64,000 bases of DNA from assembly GCF_003233655.1 (NCBI RefSeq), contig NZ_CP029829.1, positions 2,641,410-2,705,409 on the forward strand. The letters run 5' to 3'. Made by a program: the position numbers and the translations under genes. The first letter of the stretch is position 1. The number at the start of each line of letters is the position of its first letter. The DNA is from Azospirillum ramasamyi. Lineage in GTDB: Bacteria > Pseudomonadota > Alphaproteobacteria > Azospirillales > Azospirillaceae. Below are positions 25,555 to 33,799 of the stretch, piece after piece. The notes under the pieces were generated by a model. It had not been told where the DNA came from. It did not search any database and saw only the letters and a list, made by a program, of their open reading frames with translations.

Positions 25555-26754
25555 TCACGCCGCCAGGAAGCGATCCTGGTACTCGTTGCGGATGGAGACG
25601 TACCACGCCTCCTGGATCGGCCACCACCACAGCTTCTGCAGCGCGTCGCCCGGATAGGCGTCGGCGAAGAACTGCTTGTTCAGGTCGGTCAGATGCGCCT
25701 CGGCGCCGACCGAGGTGCTGGCGATGCCGGAATGGTTGGTGTAGAGCGCGCCCGCCTCCGGCGTGTAGAACCAGTTGATCCAGGCATAGGCGTTCTCCAG
25801 GTTCTCCGCCTTCTTCGGGATGGCGAAGCCCTCCATCCAGGCGAGAGCGCCCTCCTTCGGCGCGACGAAGCGGATCGGCAGCCCTTCCTTGCGCAGCGCC
25901 ACGGCGCTGCTGTCCCAGGTCTGGCCGATGACGCAGCCGTTGGTGCGGAAGGCGCCCTGGGCCTCGTTCTCGTTGGTCCAGAACTGGGCGACCGACTTCT
26001 TGTTGGCGGCGGCCACCTTGAGGATGGCGTCGAAGTTGGCGCGCGCCTTGGCCTCGTCCTTGAACTGGTCGCGGACGGGGTGAGGCAGCTTGCCCTGGCT
26101 TTCCAGCCACAGCGCGATGCCGATCAGCGAGGAATGGCCGCGCACCGTCACCTTGCCGGCATTGGCCGGCGTCCACAGATCGCCGTAGCTGGCGGTGCCG
26201 TAGGCCAGCGGCGCCTTGTTCATGTCGAAGGCCAGCGCCTCCGTCCCCCAGTCGGCCGGGGCGAAATAGCGATTGGCCCCGACGACGCCGCCCATTCCGG
26301 CGGATCCCTCGACCGAAGACTTCAGGCAGCCGTCCCACTTCACCTTCGATTCGTCGAGCGGCTGCACCAGCTCGTACTCGACATAGTTCGGCACGCGGTC
26401 GACGGTGGGGTGGATGATGTCGAAGCCGGCGCCGCCGGTGGCCTTCAGCTGGTTCAGCAGCTCGTCGTTGGTGCCGTATTCGGTCAGGGTCGCCTTGACG
26501 CCGGTCTTCTTCTCGAAATCGGCCAGCATGTCCGGGCTGATGTAGCCGGCCCAGGAGAAGATCTTCACCGACCCCGACGCGGCGCGGCCCTCGCGCAGCA
26601 CGAAGGGACCGACCGAGGCGACGCCGGCCGCCGCCGCCGCGCTCTGCAGCAGCAGGCGGCGGGTGAAGCTCTTGGCGGCGCGCTGCGTCTCGGCGCTGGA
26701 CCGCTGGGTCTCGGTCTTGGCGTGATCGACCTGGGCGTTCTCGGTCTTGGACAT
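25555..26754 (-). CDS. ABC transporter substrate-binding protein, PotD/PotF-like
   Basis: A 399-residue periplasmic protein of the polyamine-binding family (SBP_bac_8 type). The N-terminus carries FTRRLLLQSAAAAAGVASVG, a twin-arginine-like signal. Mature-protein hallmarks are VKIFSWAGYISPDMLADFEKK near the start, DIIHPTVDRVPNY, and the NAYAWINWFYTPEAGALY region near the end. The ATG at 26754 follows GGAGACC; longer frames lack a site. It is cotranscribed with the PotA-like ATPase downstream. Spermidine or putrescine is the likely ligand, but specificity residues were not resolved. Confidence 0.85.
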   Translation of the reverse strand: MSKTENAQVDHAKTETQRSSAETQRAAKSFTRRLLLQSAAAAAGVASVGPFVLREGRAASGSVKIFSWAGYISPDMLADFEKKTGVKATLTEYGTNDELLNQLKATGGAGFDIIHPTVDRVPNYVEYELVQPLDESKVKWDGCLKSSVEGSAGMGGVVGANRYFAPADWGTEALAFDMNKAPLAYGTASYGDLWTPANAGKVTVRGHSSLIGIALWLESQGKLPHPVRDQFKDEAKARANFDAILKVAAANKKSVAQFWTNENEAQGAFRTNGCVIGQTWDSSAVALRKEGLPIRFVAPKEGALAWMEGFAIPKKAENLENAYAWINWFYTPEAGALYTNHSGIASTSVGAEAHLTDLNKQFFADAYPGDALQKLWWWPIQEAWYVSIRNEYQDRFLAA

Positions 26755-27129
26755 GGCGTCCGGTCTCCCTGGCTCTTGTTTGGCGTTTGAACGGCTGGCG
26801 TTCAGACGGGCTGGCGTTTCGGCCGATGGCGCGGCCCCGCTCAAGGCGCGAAGTGTGCCTGAGACGAAACTGCCCCGTCCATGCCGGAAGTCGGGCCTCC
26901 GACAAACTTCATAGAGCCGTCATAACGCCCCCTTCTCCTTCGCGATTCTCCATCTCGAAATTGCGGATAGCGTCATCCTTTCGCCACGGTCGCGGGACAA
27001 ATAATCGCCGGGCCGCCGCCGGTCTTCCGGCGAAGCGGGTGTGGGCGTATGAGGACCATTGCGGGGAGTGTCTCCCGGCAAGACACCGACTGAAACCCTC
27101 CCCATCCGACAGGGCTTTGCGAGCGCGCC
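26755..27129. other. divergent intergenic region, potD-like / PBP
   Basis: About 375 bases that should hold the divergent promoters of the polyamine-type ABC genes and the penicillin-binding protein. I found no gene. Near 26786-26822 the string GGCGTT occurs three times about 17-18 bases apart (GGCGTTTGAACGG, GGCGTTCAGACGG, GGCGTTTCGG). This could be a regulator site or a decayed repeat. Confidence 0.4.
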
Positions 27130-29538
27130 GTGACAGCCGACCGACCGGACCACATGACGGAGCAGCACCGGACGGGTCAGCTTTATGCCGGCCCCCGCCC
27201 TGTCCGCACCCGCGAAGACCCGTCGCCGCTGGACAAGCTGTCGGGCCGGCTGTCCGCCGGTGCCATCGCCCGCAGCCTTGCCCGCGACATCGCGTCCGCG
27301 GCGCTGGCGTCGCTCGGCCGCGGCAAGCGCCGCCGCAAGACGCCGCCGTCGGCCGCTCCTCCGCCGACGCCCTACAAGCAGGTCCGTCGGCCGCGCCGCC
27401 GCTCCGGCCTGCCGTCCTTCACATTGCCGTCCTTCACCCTGCCAAGGATCTCCTTGCCCAAGCTCCGCTCGTCCAAGCCGTCCGTCCGCCGGTCCGGCGG
27501 CTCCCAGCCGCCGCAGCCGCCGGTCCCGCCCGCCGGGCGCCCCGGCCGGGCGCCGCAGCCGCCCCGCAAGGGGGGAGGATGGGGCAGGCGGCTGGTGCAG
27601 GGGGGGCTGGTCGCCGCCATCTGGTGCGGCATCGGGCTGGGCGCGGTGCTGGCCTGGTTCGCGCTCGACCTGCCGGACATCTCCAAGGTGGCGCAGTTCG
27701 AACGCCGCGCCTCCGTCACCGTGCTGGCCGCCGACGGGACGGAGTTCGCCCGCTTCGGCGACCTGCACGGCACGACGCTGAGCGTGCGCGACCTGCCGCC
27801 GCATCTGGTGGACGCCGTACTGGCGATCGAGGACCGTCGCTTCTACAGCCATTTCGGCATCGACCCGCTGGGCCTGGCGCGCGCCGTCTACGTCAATTGG
27901 CAAGCCGGCCGGGCGGTGCAGGGCGGCTCCACCATCACCCAGCAGCTCGCCAAGAACCTGTTCCTGACGCCCGAGAAGTCGCTGAAGCGCAAGATCCAGG
28001 AGGCGATGCTGGCGCTCTGGCTGGAGAGCCGCTTCTCCAAGGACCAGATCCTCACCGCCTACCTGAACCGCGTCTATCTCGGCGCCGGCACCTTCGGGGT
28101 GGACGCCGCCGCCCGCACCTATTTCGGCAAGCCGGCGACGGCGGTCGACATCCGCGAATCGGCGGTGCTCGCCGGCCTGCTGAAGGCGCCGTCGCGCTAC
28201 TCCCCCAGTTCCAACCCCGATGAGTCGGCGGAGCGGGCGCGGGTGGTGATGGCGGCGATGCTGGACGCCGGCTATCTCACCCAGGCGCAGTACGAGGCGG
28301 CCCGCGCCGCCAAGCCCTCGCCCAGGCGCAAGCCGCGCGGCGACGGCCGCTATTTCGCCGATTGGGTGACCGATCTGGTGTCGGGCTTCGCCGGTCCCGA
28401 CCATGGCGACGTGATCGTCCGCACCACGCTGGACCTGAAGATGCAGCGTGCCGCCGAACAGCGGTTGGAGGCGCTGCTGGCCGGTCCCGGCGCCGCCGCC
28501 AACGTGCGCCAGGGCGCCCTGGTCGCCATGAGCCCCGACGGCGCGGTGCGCGCGCTGGTCGGCGGGCGCGATTACGACAGCAGCGAGTTCAACCGCGCCA
28601 CCCAGGCGATGCGCCAGCCGGGCTCCGCCTTCAAGCCCTTCGTCTATCTGGCGGCGCTGGAGGCCGGCTGGTCGCCCGACAGCGCCATCGAGGACGGGCC
28701 GGTCCAGTTCGGCACCTGGAGCCCCGGCAACTATGACGGCAAGTATCGCGGCAGCATCACCCTGGCCGCGGCGCTGGCCTATTCGTCCAACACGGCGACG
28801 GCGCGGCTGACGGAGCGGGTCGGAACCGACCGGGTGCGGCGCATCGCGTCGAATCTCGGCATCGCCTCGCCGCTGACCCGCGACCTGTCGCTGGCGCTCG
28901 GCACCAGCGAGGTGACGCCGCTGGAACTGGTGCGCGCCTATGCCGGCATCGCCAACCGCGGCGCCCCGGTCTGGGCCTATGCAATCACCGAGATCAGGAG
29001 CCGCGACGGCACTGTCCTCTATCGGCGCCAGGGCGGCGGCGGCGGGGCGGTGGTCGATCCGGCCCATGCGGTGCGGCTGACGCAGATGATGAGCGGCGTG
29101 CTGGATTACGGCACCGGCCGCAGCGCCCGGCTGAACCGCCCGGCGGCGGCCAAGTCCGGCACCACTCAGGACTATCACGACGCGTGGTTCGTCGGCTTCA
29201 CCGCCGATCTGGTCGCCGGGGTGTGGCTCGGCAACGACAACAACGACGCGATGAAGAAGGTCACCGGCGGCAGCCTGCCGGCCAGGCTGTGGCGCGACTT
29301 CATGATGGACGCCCACGCCGGCAAGCCGGCCCGGCCGCTTCCCGGCCTGGACGGAGCCCCCGCCTGGACGCCGCCGCCCGGCGCGGTGCCGCAGGGCGGC
29401 GTTCCGGTCGCCTCCGCCGAGGAGAGGTCGGGCGGCGGGATCGGGTCGCTGATCGAGAAGATCGCCGGCAGCCCGTCCATCCCCTCCGGCACCGCGCCGC
29501 GGGTGCAGTACGACTACAGCAACAGCGGCGTGCGGTAG
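27130..29538 (+). CDS. class A penicillin-binding protein (PBP1-type, transglycosylase/transpeptidase)
   Basis: An 802-residue bifunctional peptidoglycan synthase. The cytoplasmic N-terminus of about 155 residues is unusually long, basic and Pro/Ser-rich. One membrane segment (about 159-183) is followed by the GT51 domain with EDRRFYSHFG near 235, GGSTITQQLAKNLF at 264-277 and a KRKIQEAMLALWLE motif. The transpeptidase domain has SxxK as Ser499-Lys502 (GSAFKP), SSN at 552-554 and KSGT at 675-678. It polymerises and crosslinks glycan strands in the periplasm. The start is a GTG at 27130, with an in-frame ATG at 27154. The tssL-like gene starts 96 bases after its stop. Confidence 0.92.
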   Translation: MTADRPDHMTEQHRTGQLYAGPRPVRTREDPSPLDKLSGRLSAGAIARSLARDIASAALASLGRGKRRRKTPPSAAPPPTPYKQVRRPRRRSGLPSFTLPSFTLPRISLPKLRSSKPSVRRSGGSQPPQPPVPPAGRPGRAPQPPRKGGGWGRRLVQGGLVAAIWCGIGLGAVLAWFALDLPDISKVAQFERRASVTVLAADGTEFARFGDLHGTTLSVRDLPPHLVDAVLAIEDRRFYSHFGIDPLGLARAVYVNWQAGRAVQGGSTITQQLAKNLFLTPEKSLKRKIQEAMLALWLESRFSKDQILTAYLNRVYLGAGTFGVDAAARTYFGKPATAVDIRESAVLAGLLKAPSRYSPSSNPDESAERARVVMAAMLDAGYLTQAQYEAARAAKPSPRRKPRGDGRYFADWVTDLVSGFAGPDHGDVIVRTTLDLKMQRAAEQRLEALLAGPGAAANVRQGALVAMSPDGAVRALVGGRDYDSSEFNRATQAMRQPGSAFKPFVYLAALEAGWSPDSAIEDGPVQFGTWSPGNYDGKYRGSITLAAALAYSSNTATARLTERVGTDRVRRIASNLGIASPLTRDLSLALGTSEVTPLELVRAYAGIANRGAPVWAYAITEIRSRDGTVLYRRQGGGGGAVVDPAHAVRLTQMMSGVLDYGTGRSARLNRPAAAKSGTTQDYHDAWFVGFTADLVAGVWLGNDNNDAMKKVTGGSLPARLWRDFMMDAHAGKPARPLPGLDGAPAWTPPPGAVPQGGVPVASAEERSGGGIGSLIEKIAGSPSIPSGTAPRVQYDYSNSGVR

Positions 29539-29634
29539 GGGAGGGGCCGTAGCGGAGCCGCCACCCCCCAGGTTCCCCACACCGCCCCGACGCTGCTATA
29601 CCTCCCCCCGAATTTCCCCGACAGCGGACGAGAC

Positions 29635-30867
29635 ATGCAGGCGGACGAGAGATTGGACGGAGCGGAACTGCTGGCGGAGGCCGCCCCGCCGCCCGCCGCC
29701 GGCACCCCCGATCCGCCTTCGCGCCCCCGCGACTCCCTCAACCCGCTGCTGACCGTCGCCGCCCCGGTGCTGGCGCTGGCCGGAACCTTCCGCGACCGCG
29801 CCCTCGCCGACCCGCCGCGGGCCGCCGCCGCCGCGGCTCTGGAGCGGTTCGGCCGCGAGGCCGCCGCCGCCGGCCTCGACGCCGAGGACATCGCCGCCGC
29901 CCGTGTCGCGCTGTCCGCCACGCTGGACGACATCGCCCGCGCCGCCGGACATGGCGGGGCGGCGGTGGCGGAGCCCGGTGCCGGGGTGCGCTTCTTCGAC
30001 CTGCTCGACGGCATGCTGGGCGACCCGCGCCGCCACCGCCATGCGCTGGAAGTGTTCTACGCCTGCCTGTCGCTGGGCTTCGAGGGGCGGTTCCGCGACA
30101 AGCCCGGCGGCGCCCACGACCTCGCCCGCCTGCGCGACGAGCTGTACCGCATCCTGCGCCGCGCCCGCGGCGACGTGGCGGCGGAGCTGTCGCCGGCCTG
30201 GGCCGGGGTGACGGAGCCGTTCCGTCCGCTGGGGCGCGGCTTGGGCGCTGCCTTGCCCGGCTGGATCCTTTGGGCGGCGGTCGCGCTGGGCCTGTCCGGC
30301 CTCTATGTCCATCTCGCCGGCACCCTCGACCGGCAGGCGGAGCCGGTGGCGGCCCGCATCGTAGCATTGCTGCCCGACCGCCCGATCGAGATCGCGCGGA
30401 TGGTCCCGCCGCCGCCGCCCACCGCCGGCCCCGCCCTGATCGCCCGCATCACCGGCCAGCTCGCCCCGGAACGACGCATCGGCGCCGTCGAGATTCTGGC
30501 GGGGGAGGACGGCGCCCTGGTGATCCGCATCCCCGCGGCGGCGATGTTCGCCACCGGCGGCGACGCCGTGAAGGCCCGCCACCGCGCCATCGTGGAACGG
30601 GTGGGCCAGACCCTGGCGGCGGAGCCCGGCCGCGTCCTGGTGGTCGCCCATACCGACGACCAGACCCCGGCGGCGGGCCGGCTGCCCACCGCCCAGGCCC
30701 TGACCGACGCCCGCGCCGAAGCCGTGCGCAAGCTGCTGGAGCGCAGCATCGCCCCCGACCGCCTGTCGGCCGAGGGCCGTGGCGACCGGGAGCCCGTCGC
30801 CCTGAACGACACGCCCGCCGGGCGCGACGCCAACCGGCGGATCGACATCCGCCTCTATCCGCAATAG
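29635..30867 (+). CDS. tssL: type VI secretion membrane protein TssL with OmpA domain (DotU/IcmH-OmpA)
   Basis: A 410-residue protein. Residues up to about 200 look like a cytoplasmic DotU/IcmH domain (VRFFDLLDGML, ALEVFYACLSLGFEGRF, LRDELYRILRRARGD). A single membrane segment (about 207-228) follows. The periplasmic C-terminal OmpA-like domain (VLVVAHTDDQTP, SAEGRGDREPV, NRRIDIRLYP) would bind peptidoglycan. TssL joins TssM to anchor the secretion baseplate. It is followed after 10 bases by tssM and is probably the first gene of tssL-tssM-tagF. No tssABC, hcp, vgrG, clpV or tssJ lies nearby in this window. Confidence 0.85.
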   Translation: MQADERLDGAELLAEAAPPPAAGTPDPPSRPRDSLNPLLTVAAPVLALAGTFRDRALADPPRAAAAAALERFGREAAAAGLDAEDIAAARVALSATLDDIARAAGHGGAAVAEPGAGVRFFDLLDGMLGDPRRHRHALEVFYACLSLGFEGRFRDKPGGAHDLARLRDELYRILRRARGDVAAELSPAWAGVTEPFRPLGRGLGAALPGWILWAAVALGLSGLYVHLAGTLDRQAEPVAARIVALLPDRPIEIARMVPPPPPTAGPALIARITGQLAPERRIGAVEILAGEDGALVIRIPAAAMFATGGDAVKARHRAIVERVGQTLAAEPGRVLVVAHTDDQTPAAGRLPTAQALTDARAEAVRKLLERSIAPDRLSAEGRGDREPVALNDTPAGRDANRRIDIRLYPQ

Positions 30868-30877
30868 GGCGCCCGCC

Positions 30878-32983
30878 ATGGCCGATCCCCGTCCCGCAAA
30901 GGCAGGCGCCAAACCGTCCAGGCGCCGCCGCAGGCCCGCCGCCGTCCCGTCGCCGCACCGTTCCGCCCGCACCCGCTGGGCGCTGTCGCTGACCGGCGCG
31001 CTGGCGTTGGGGCTGGCCGGCTGGCTGCTGCTGCCGCGGCTGGCTGCGGCGCTGGCCCCCCATCTGCTGCCGACCGTCCAGGCCGACTGGAGCGTCCGGC
31101 TGCTGCCGCTCGTCCTGGCGCTCGCCGCATGGGTGGCGGTCAACCGCCGCATCGACGCCCGCGAGCGCGCCGCCAACTCCCGCCTGCTGCAAGCCCTGGC
31201 CGCCACCCGCGATCCCGAGCTGAAGGCCTCGCTTGAAGAGATCGCCACGGTTCGCAAGCGGATGGACGCGGTGCTGGCGCGGCTGCGCAAGCGGCGCGGC
31301 GGCCGTTACCTCTACCAGCTGCCCTGGTATCTGGTGATCGGCGCCCCCGGTTCGGGCAAGACGACGGCGCTGGCCAATGCCGGCTTCGGAGCCGCCGCGG
31401 CGGATGGCAGCGTCGTGGAACCGCTGGCCGGCCTGGCCGGCACCCGCAACTGCGACTGGTGGTTCACCGACCGCGCCGTGCTGATCGACACCGCCGGCCG
31501 CTATACCACCCAGGACAGCCGGCGCGCGGTGGACGGGCGGGTGTGGTCCGGCCTGCTCGACCTGCTGAAGGAGCACCGGCCGCTCCAGCCCGCCAACGGC
31601 GTCCTGCTGACGCTGAGCCTGCCGGACCTGGCAAGCTGGGACGAGGCGGAGCGGCGCAACCACGCCATCCTGATCCGCCAGCGCCTGAACGAGCTGCGCG
31701 TGCAGCTGGGGGTGCGGCTGCCGGTCTATCTGCTGCTGACCAAGGCCGACCTGCTGGACGGCTTCACCACCTTCTTCGATCCGCTGGACCGCGAGGCGCG
31801 GTCGCAGATCTGGGGACTGACCCTGCCGGTGGACGAGCCGGCCCCCAAATCGGCCATCAAGTCAGCTATCAAGTCGCCTATCAAGTCGGCCGGCAGCCCG
31901 CTGCCGGTGTTCCGCGATCTCTATGCCGGGCTGGTGCGGCGGCTGGACGAACGGCTGCTCGACCGGCTGCACCAGGAACCGGATTTGCGCCGCCGCGGCG
32001 ACGCCTTCGTCCTGCCGCTGCGGGTGGCGGAACTGGAACCGGCGCTGGCCGACATCGTCGACACCGTCTTCGGCTCCGAACACGGGGAGGAGACGCCCCG
32101 CCTGCGCGGCCTCTACCTGACCAGCGCCACCCAGACCGGCGGGGCGCTCGCCCTGCTGGAGCCGGACCCGGCCGTCCGCGCCTCCACCTATTTCCTCGAC
32201 CGCCTGCTGCCGGATGTCGTCTTCCCCGAGGCCAACCTCGCCCGGACCGACCGGGCGGTGGAGCGCGCCCGCCGCCGCCGGAGCGCCCTGTCCGCCGCCG
32301 CCGCGCTGATGCTCGGCCTTGTGGTCGGCGGCTGGTGGCTGGTCAGCGCCCGCGGCAACGCCGCCCTGCTGGAGCGCGCCGATGCCGGGGCCGCGGCGGT
32401 GGAGGCGGCGCTGCTGCCGCTCGACACGCCGCCGCTGTCGCTGGCGCGGGTGGAGGATGCCGACCCGGCGGCGATCCTGCCGGCGCTGGATGCCCTGCGC
32501 GCCCTTCCATTCGCCTTCGACGGGTCTCGGGGCTGGATCGACCCGGCGCTGGCCGGCGGGCTGTATCAGGGGGCGCGCATCGCCGGCCCGGCGCAGGAGG
32601 CCTACCGCCGCGCCCTGCGCAGCCAGTTCCTCGCCCGCATCGCCCTGCGGCTGGAGGAGCGGCTGCGCGCCGACTGGGCCTTGCCCGACCAGCTGCGCCA
32701 GACCCTGCGCGTCTACCGCATGGTCGGCGGGGCGGAGCCGATGGATGCCGGCGCGCTGGCGGAATGGGTGGCGCTGGACTGGCAGCGCACGCTGCCCGGC
32801 CCGGACAACGAGGCGCGCCGCCGCGCGCTGGGCGACCATCTGGCCGCGCTGTTCGCCGTCGGCTTCGCCCCGGTCCCGCCCGACGAGGCGCTGGCCGCCC
32901 GCGTCGAGGAGGTGCTGGCCCAATCTGTTCCCCATTCCGCGGTTCAGCCCATGGCCCAGCCCGGCGGGGCTCCGTCGCCATGA
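30878..32983 (+). CDS. tssM: short TssM/IcmF-like type VI secretion protein
   Basis: A 701-residue protein, whereas TssM is usually about 1100-1300. Two N-terminal membrane segments (LSLTGALALGLAGWLLLPRL and a second at LPLVLALAAWVAVNRRI) precede a cytoplasmic NTPase domain with Walker A GAPGSGKT at 155-162 and DTAGRYTTQD. A third membrane segment lies near residues 468-490, leaving a periplasmic part of only about 210 residues. The C-terminal domains that normally contact TssJ and the outer-membrane lipoprotein are absent: the frame ends in a low-complexity tail and tagF starts 10 bases later. A short in-frame repeat (KSAIKSAIKSPIKSAG) sits near residues 328-343. Confidence 0.83.
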   Translation: MADPRPAKAGAKPSRRRRRPAAVPSPHRSARTRWALSLTGALALGLAGWLLLPRLAAALAPHLLPTVQADWSVRLLPLVLALAAWVAVNRRIDARERAANSRLLQALAATRDPELKASLEEIATVRKRMDAVLARLRKRRGGRYLYQLPWYLVIGAPGSGKTTALANAGFGAAAADGSVVEPLAGLAGTRNCDWWFTDRAVLIDTAGRYTTQDSRRAVDGRVWSGLLDLLKEHRPLQPANGVLLTLSLPDLASWDEAERRNHAILIRQRLNELRVQLGVRLPVYLLLTKADLLDGFTTFFDPLDREARSQIWGLTLPVDEPAPKSAIKSAIKSPIKSAGSPLPVFRDLYAGLVRRLDERLLDRLHQEPDLRRRGDAFVLPLRVAELEPALADIVDTVFGSEHGEETPRLRGLYLTSATQTGGALALLEPDPAVRASTYFLDRLLPDVVFPEANLARTDRAVERARRRRSALSAAAALMLGLVVGGWWLVSARGNAALLERADAGAAAVEAALLPLDTPPLSLARVEDADPAAILPALDALRALPFAFDGSRGWIDPALAGGLYQGARIAGPAQEAYRRALRSQFLARIALRLEERLRADWALPDQLRQTLRVYRMVGGAEPMDAGALAEWVALDWQRTLPGPDNEARRRALGDHLAALFAVGFAPVPPDEALAARVEEVLAQSVPHSAVQPMAQPGGAPSP

Positions 32984-32993
32984 TGGGGCTGCG

Positions 32994-33683
32994 ATGATGG
33001 GATCGTTCGGCACGCCGCGCGGCGCCGATCCGGTGCCGGTGATGGGCTTCCACGGCAAGGTGCCGGCGCGCGGCGATTTCGTCGGCCATGGCCTGCCGGC
33101 GGCGGTTCTCGGCCCCTGGGACCGCTGGCTGTCGGCCGCCTTGGGCGAGGCCGGGCGGCGGCTGGGCGGCGAATGGGATTCGCTGTTCGCTCAGGGTCCG
33201 GTCTGGCGCTTCGCCCTGTCCGCCGGCCTGTGCGGCGCCGCCCCGCTGGTGGGGGTGTGGATGCCCAGCGCCGACCGTGTCGGCCGCAGCTATCCTTTCA
33301 CCATCGCCGCCGGCCTGCCCGCCGGCTTCGACATCGCCGACACCCCCGCCGCCTGTGCCGCGTGGCTGTCCCGTGCCGAGGCGCTGGCGGCGGACGCCTG
33401 CCGCGCCGGCGCCGACGTGGAGGGGCTGCCGGCCCGCCTCGCCATCCTCGGCCGCCCGGAGCCGGAGCGCGTCAGCCCCGCCACCCGCGCCCTGCTGAAC
33501 CGCCTGTCCGGCCCGCTGGGGAGGGATGCCAGCCTGTGGTGGACCCGCGGCGCCGGCCGCGTCGCCCCGTCGCTGCTGTCCTGTTCCGGCCTTCCCGCCG
33601 GCCCGCGCCTGACCGCCTTCCTCGACGGCGCCTGGAGCCGCTGGGGCTGGGAGAACACTGGCGAGGGGCAGGGCGAGAGGTAG
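32994..33683 (+). CDS. tagF: TagF-like type VI secretion-associated protein
   Basis: A 229-residue protein with the hallmarks of the TagF/DUF2094 family: the opening GFHGKVPARGDFVGHGLPA, the W-rich GPWDRWLSAALGE, then VWMPSADRVGRSYPFTIAA and the C-terminal SLWWTRGAGR. TagF is a post-translational regulator of type VI secretion that holds assembly off until a threat signal is received. The ATGATG at 32994 follows GGGG, and the gene begins 10 bases after tssM ends. It has no kinase/phosphatase partner (PpkA/PppA) here. Confidence 0.87.
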   Translation: MMGSFGTPRGADPVPVMGFHGKVPARGDFVGHGLPAAVLGPWDRWLSAALGEAGRRLGGEWDSLFAQGPVWRFALSAGLCGAAPLVGVWMPSADRVGRSYPFTIAAGLPAGFDIADTPAACAAWLSRAEALAADACRAGADVEGLPARLAILGRPEPERVSPATRALLNRLSGPLGRDASLWWTRGAGRVAPSLLSCSGLPAGPRLTAFLDGAWSRWGWENTGEGQGER

Positions 33684-33799
33684 GGGGGAGTGTGCGTCCC
33701 GCGTCCGGCGCCCAAGATCGAAAGGCTGTAGCGGAGCCGCAATTCCCGGTATGGTGCGGCGATCTTTTCGTGTTCCCGCCGTCCCCTGGAGCCGCAGCG

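Noticed and set aside
32919..33000. Frameshift at the end of tssM
   Set aside because: No other frame after the stop encodes TssM-like sequence; tagF begins 10 bases later, so the short form is not explained by a simple frameshift.
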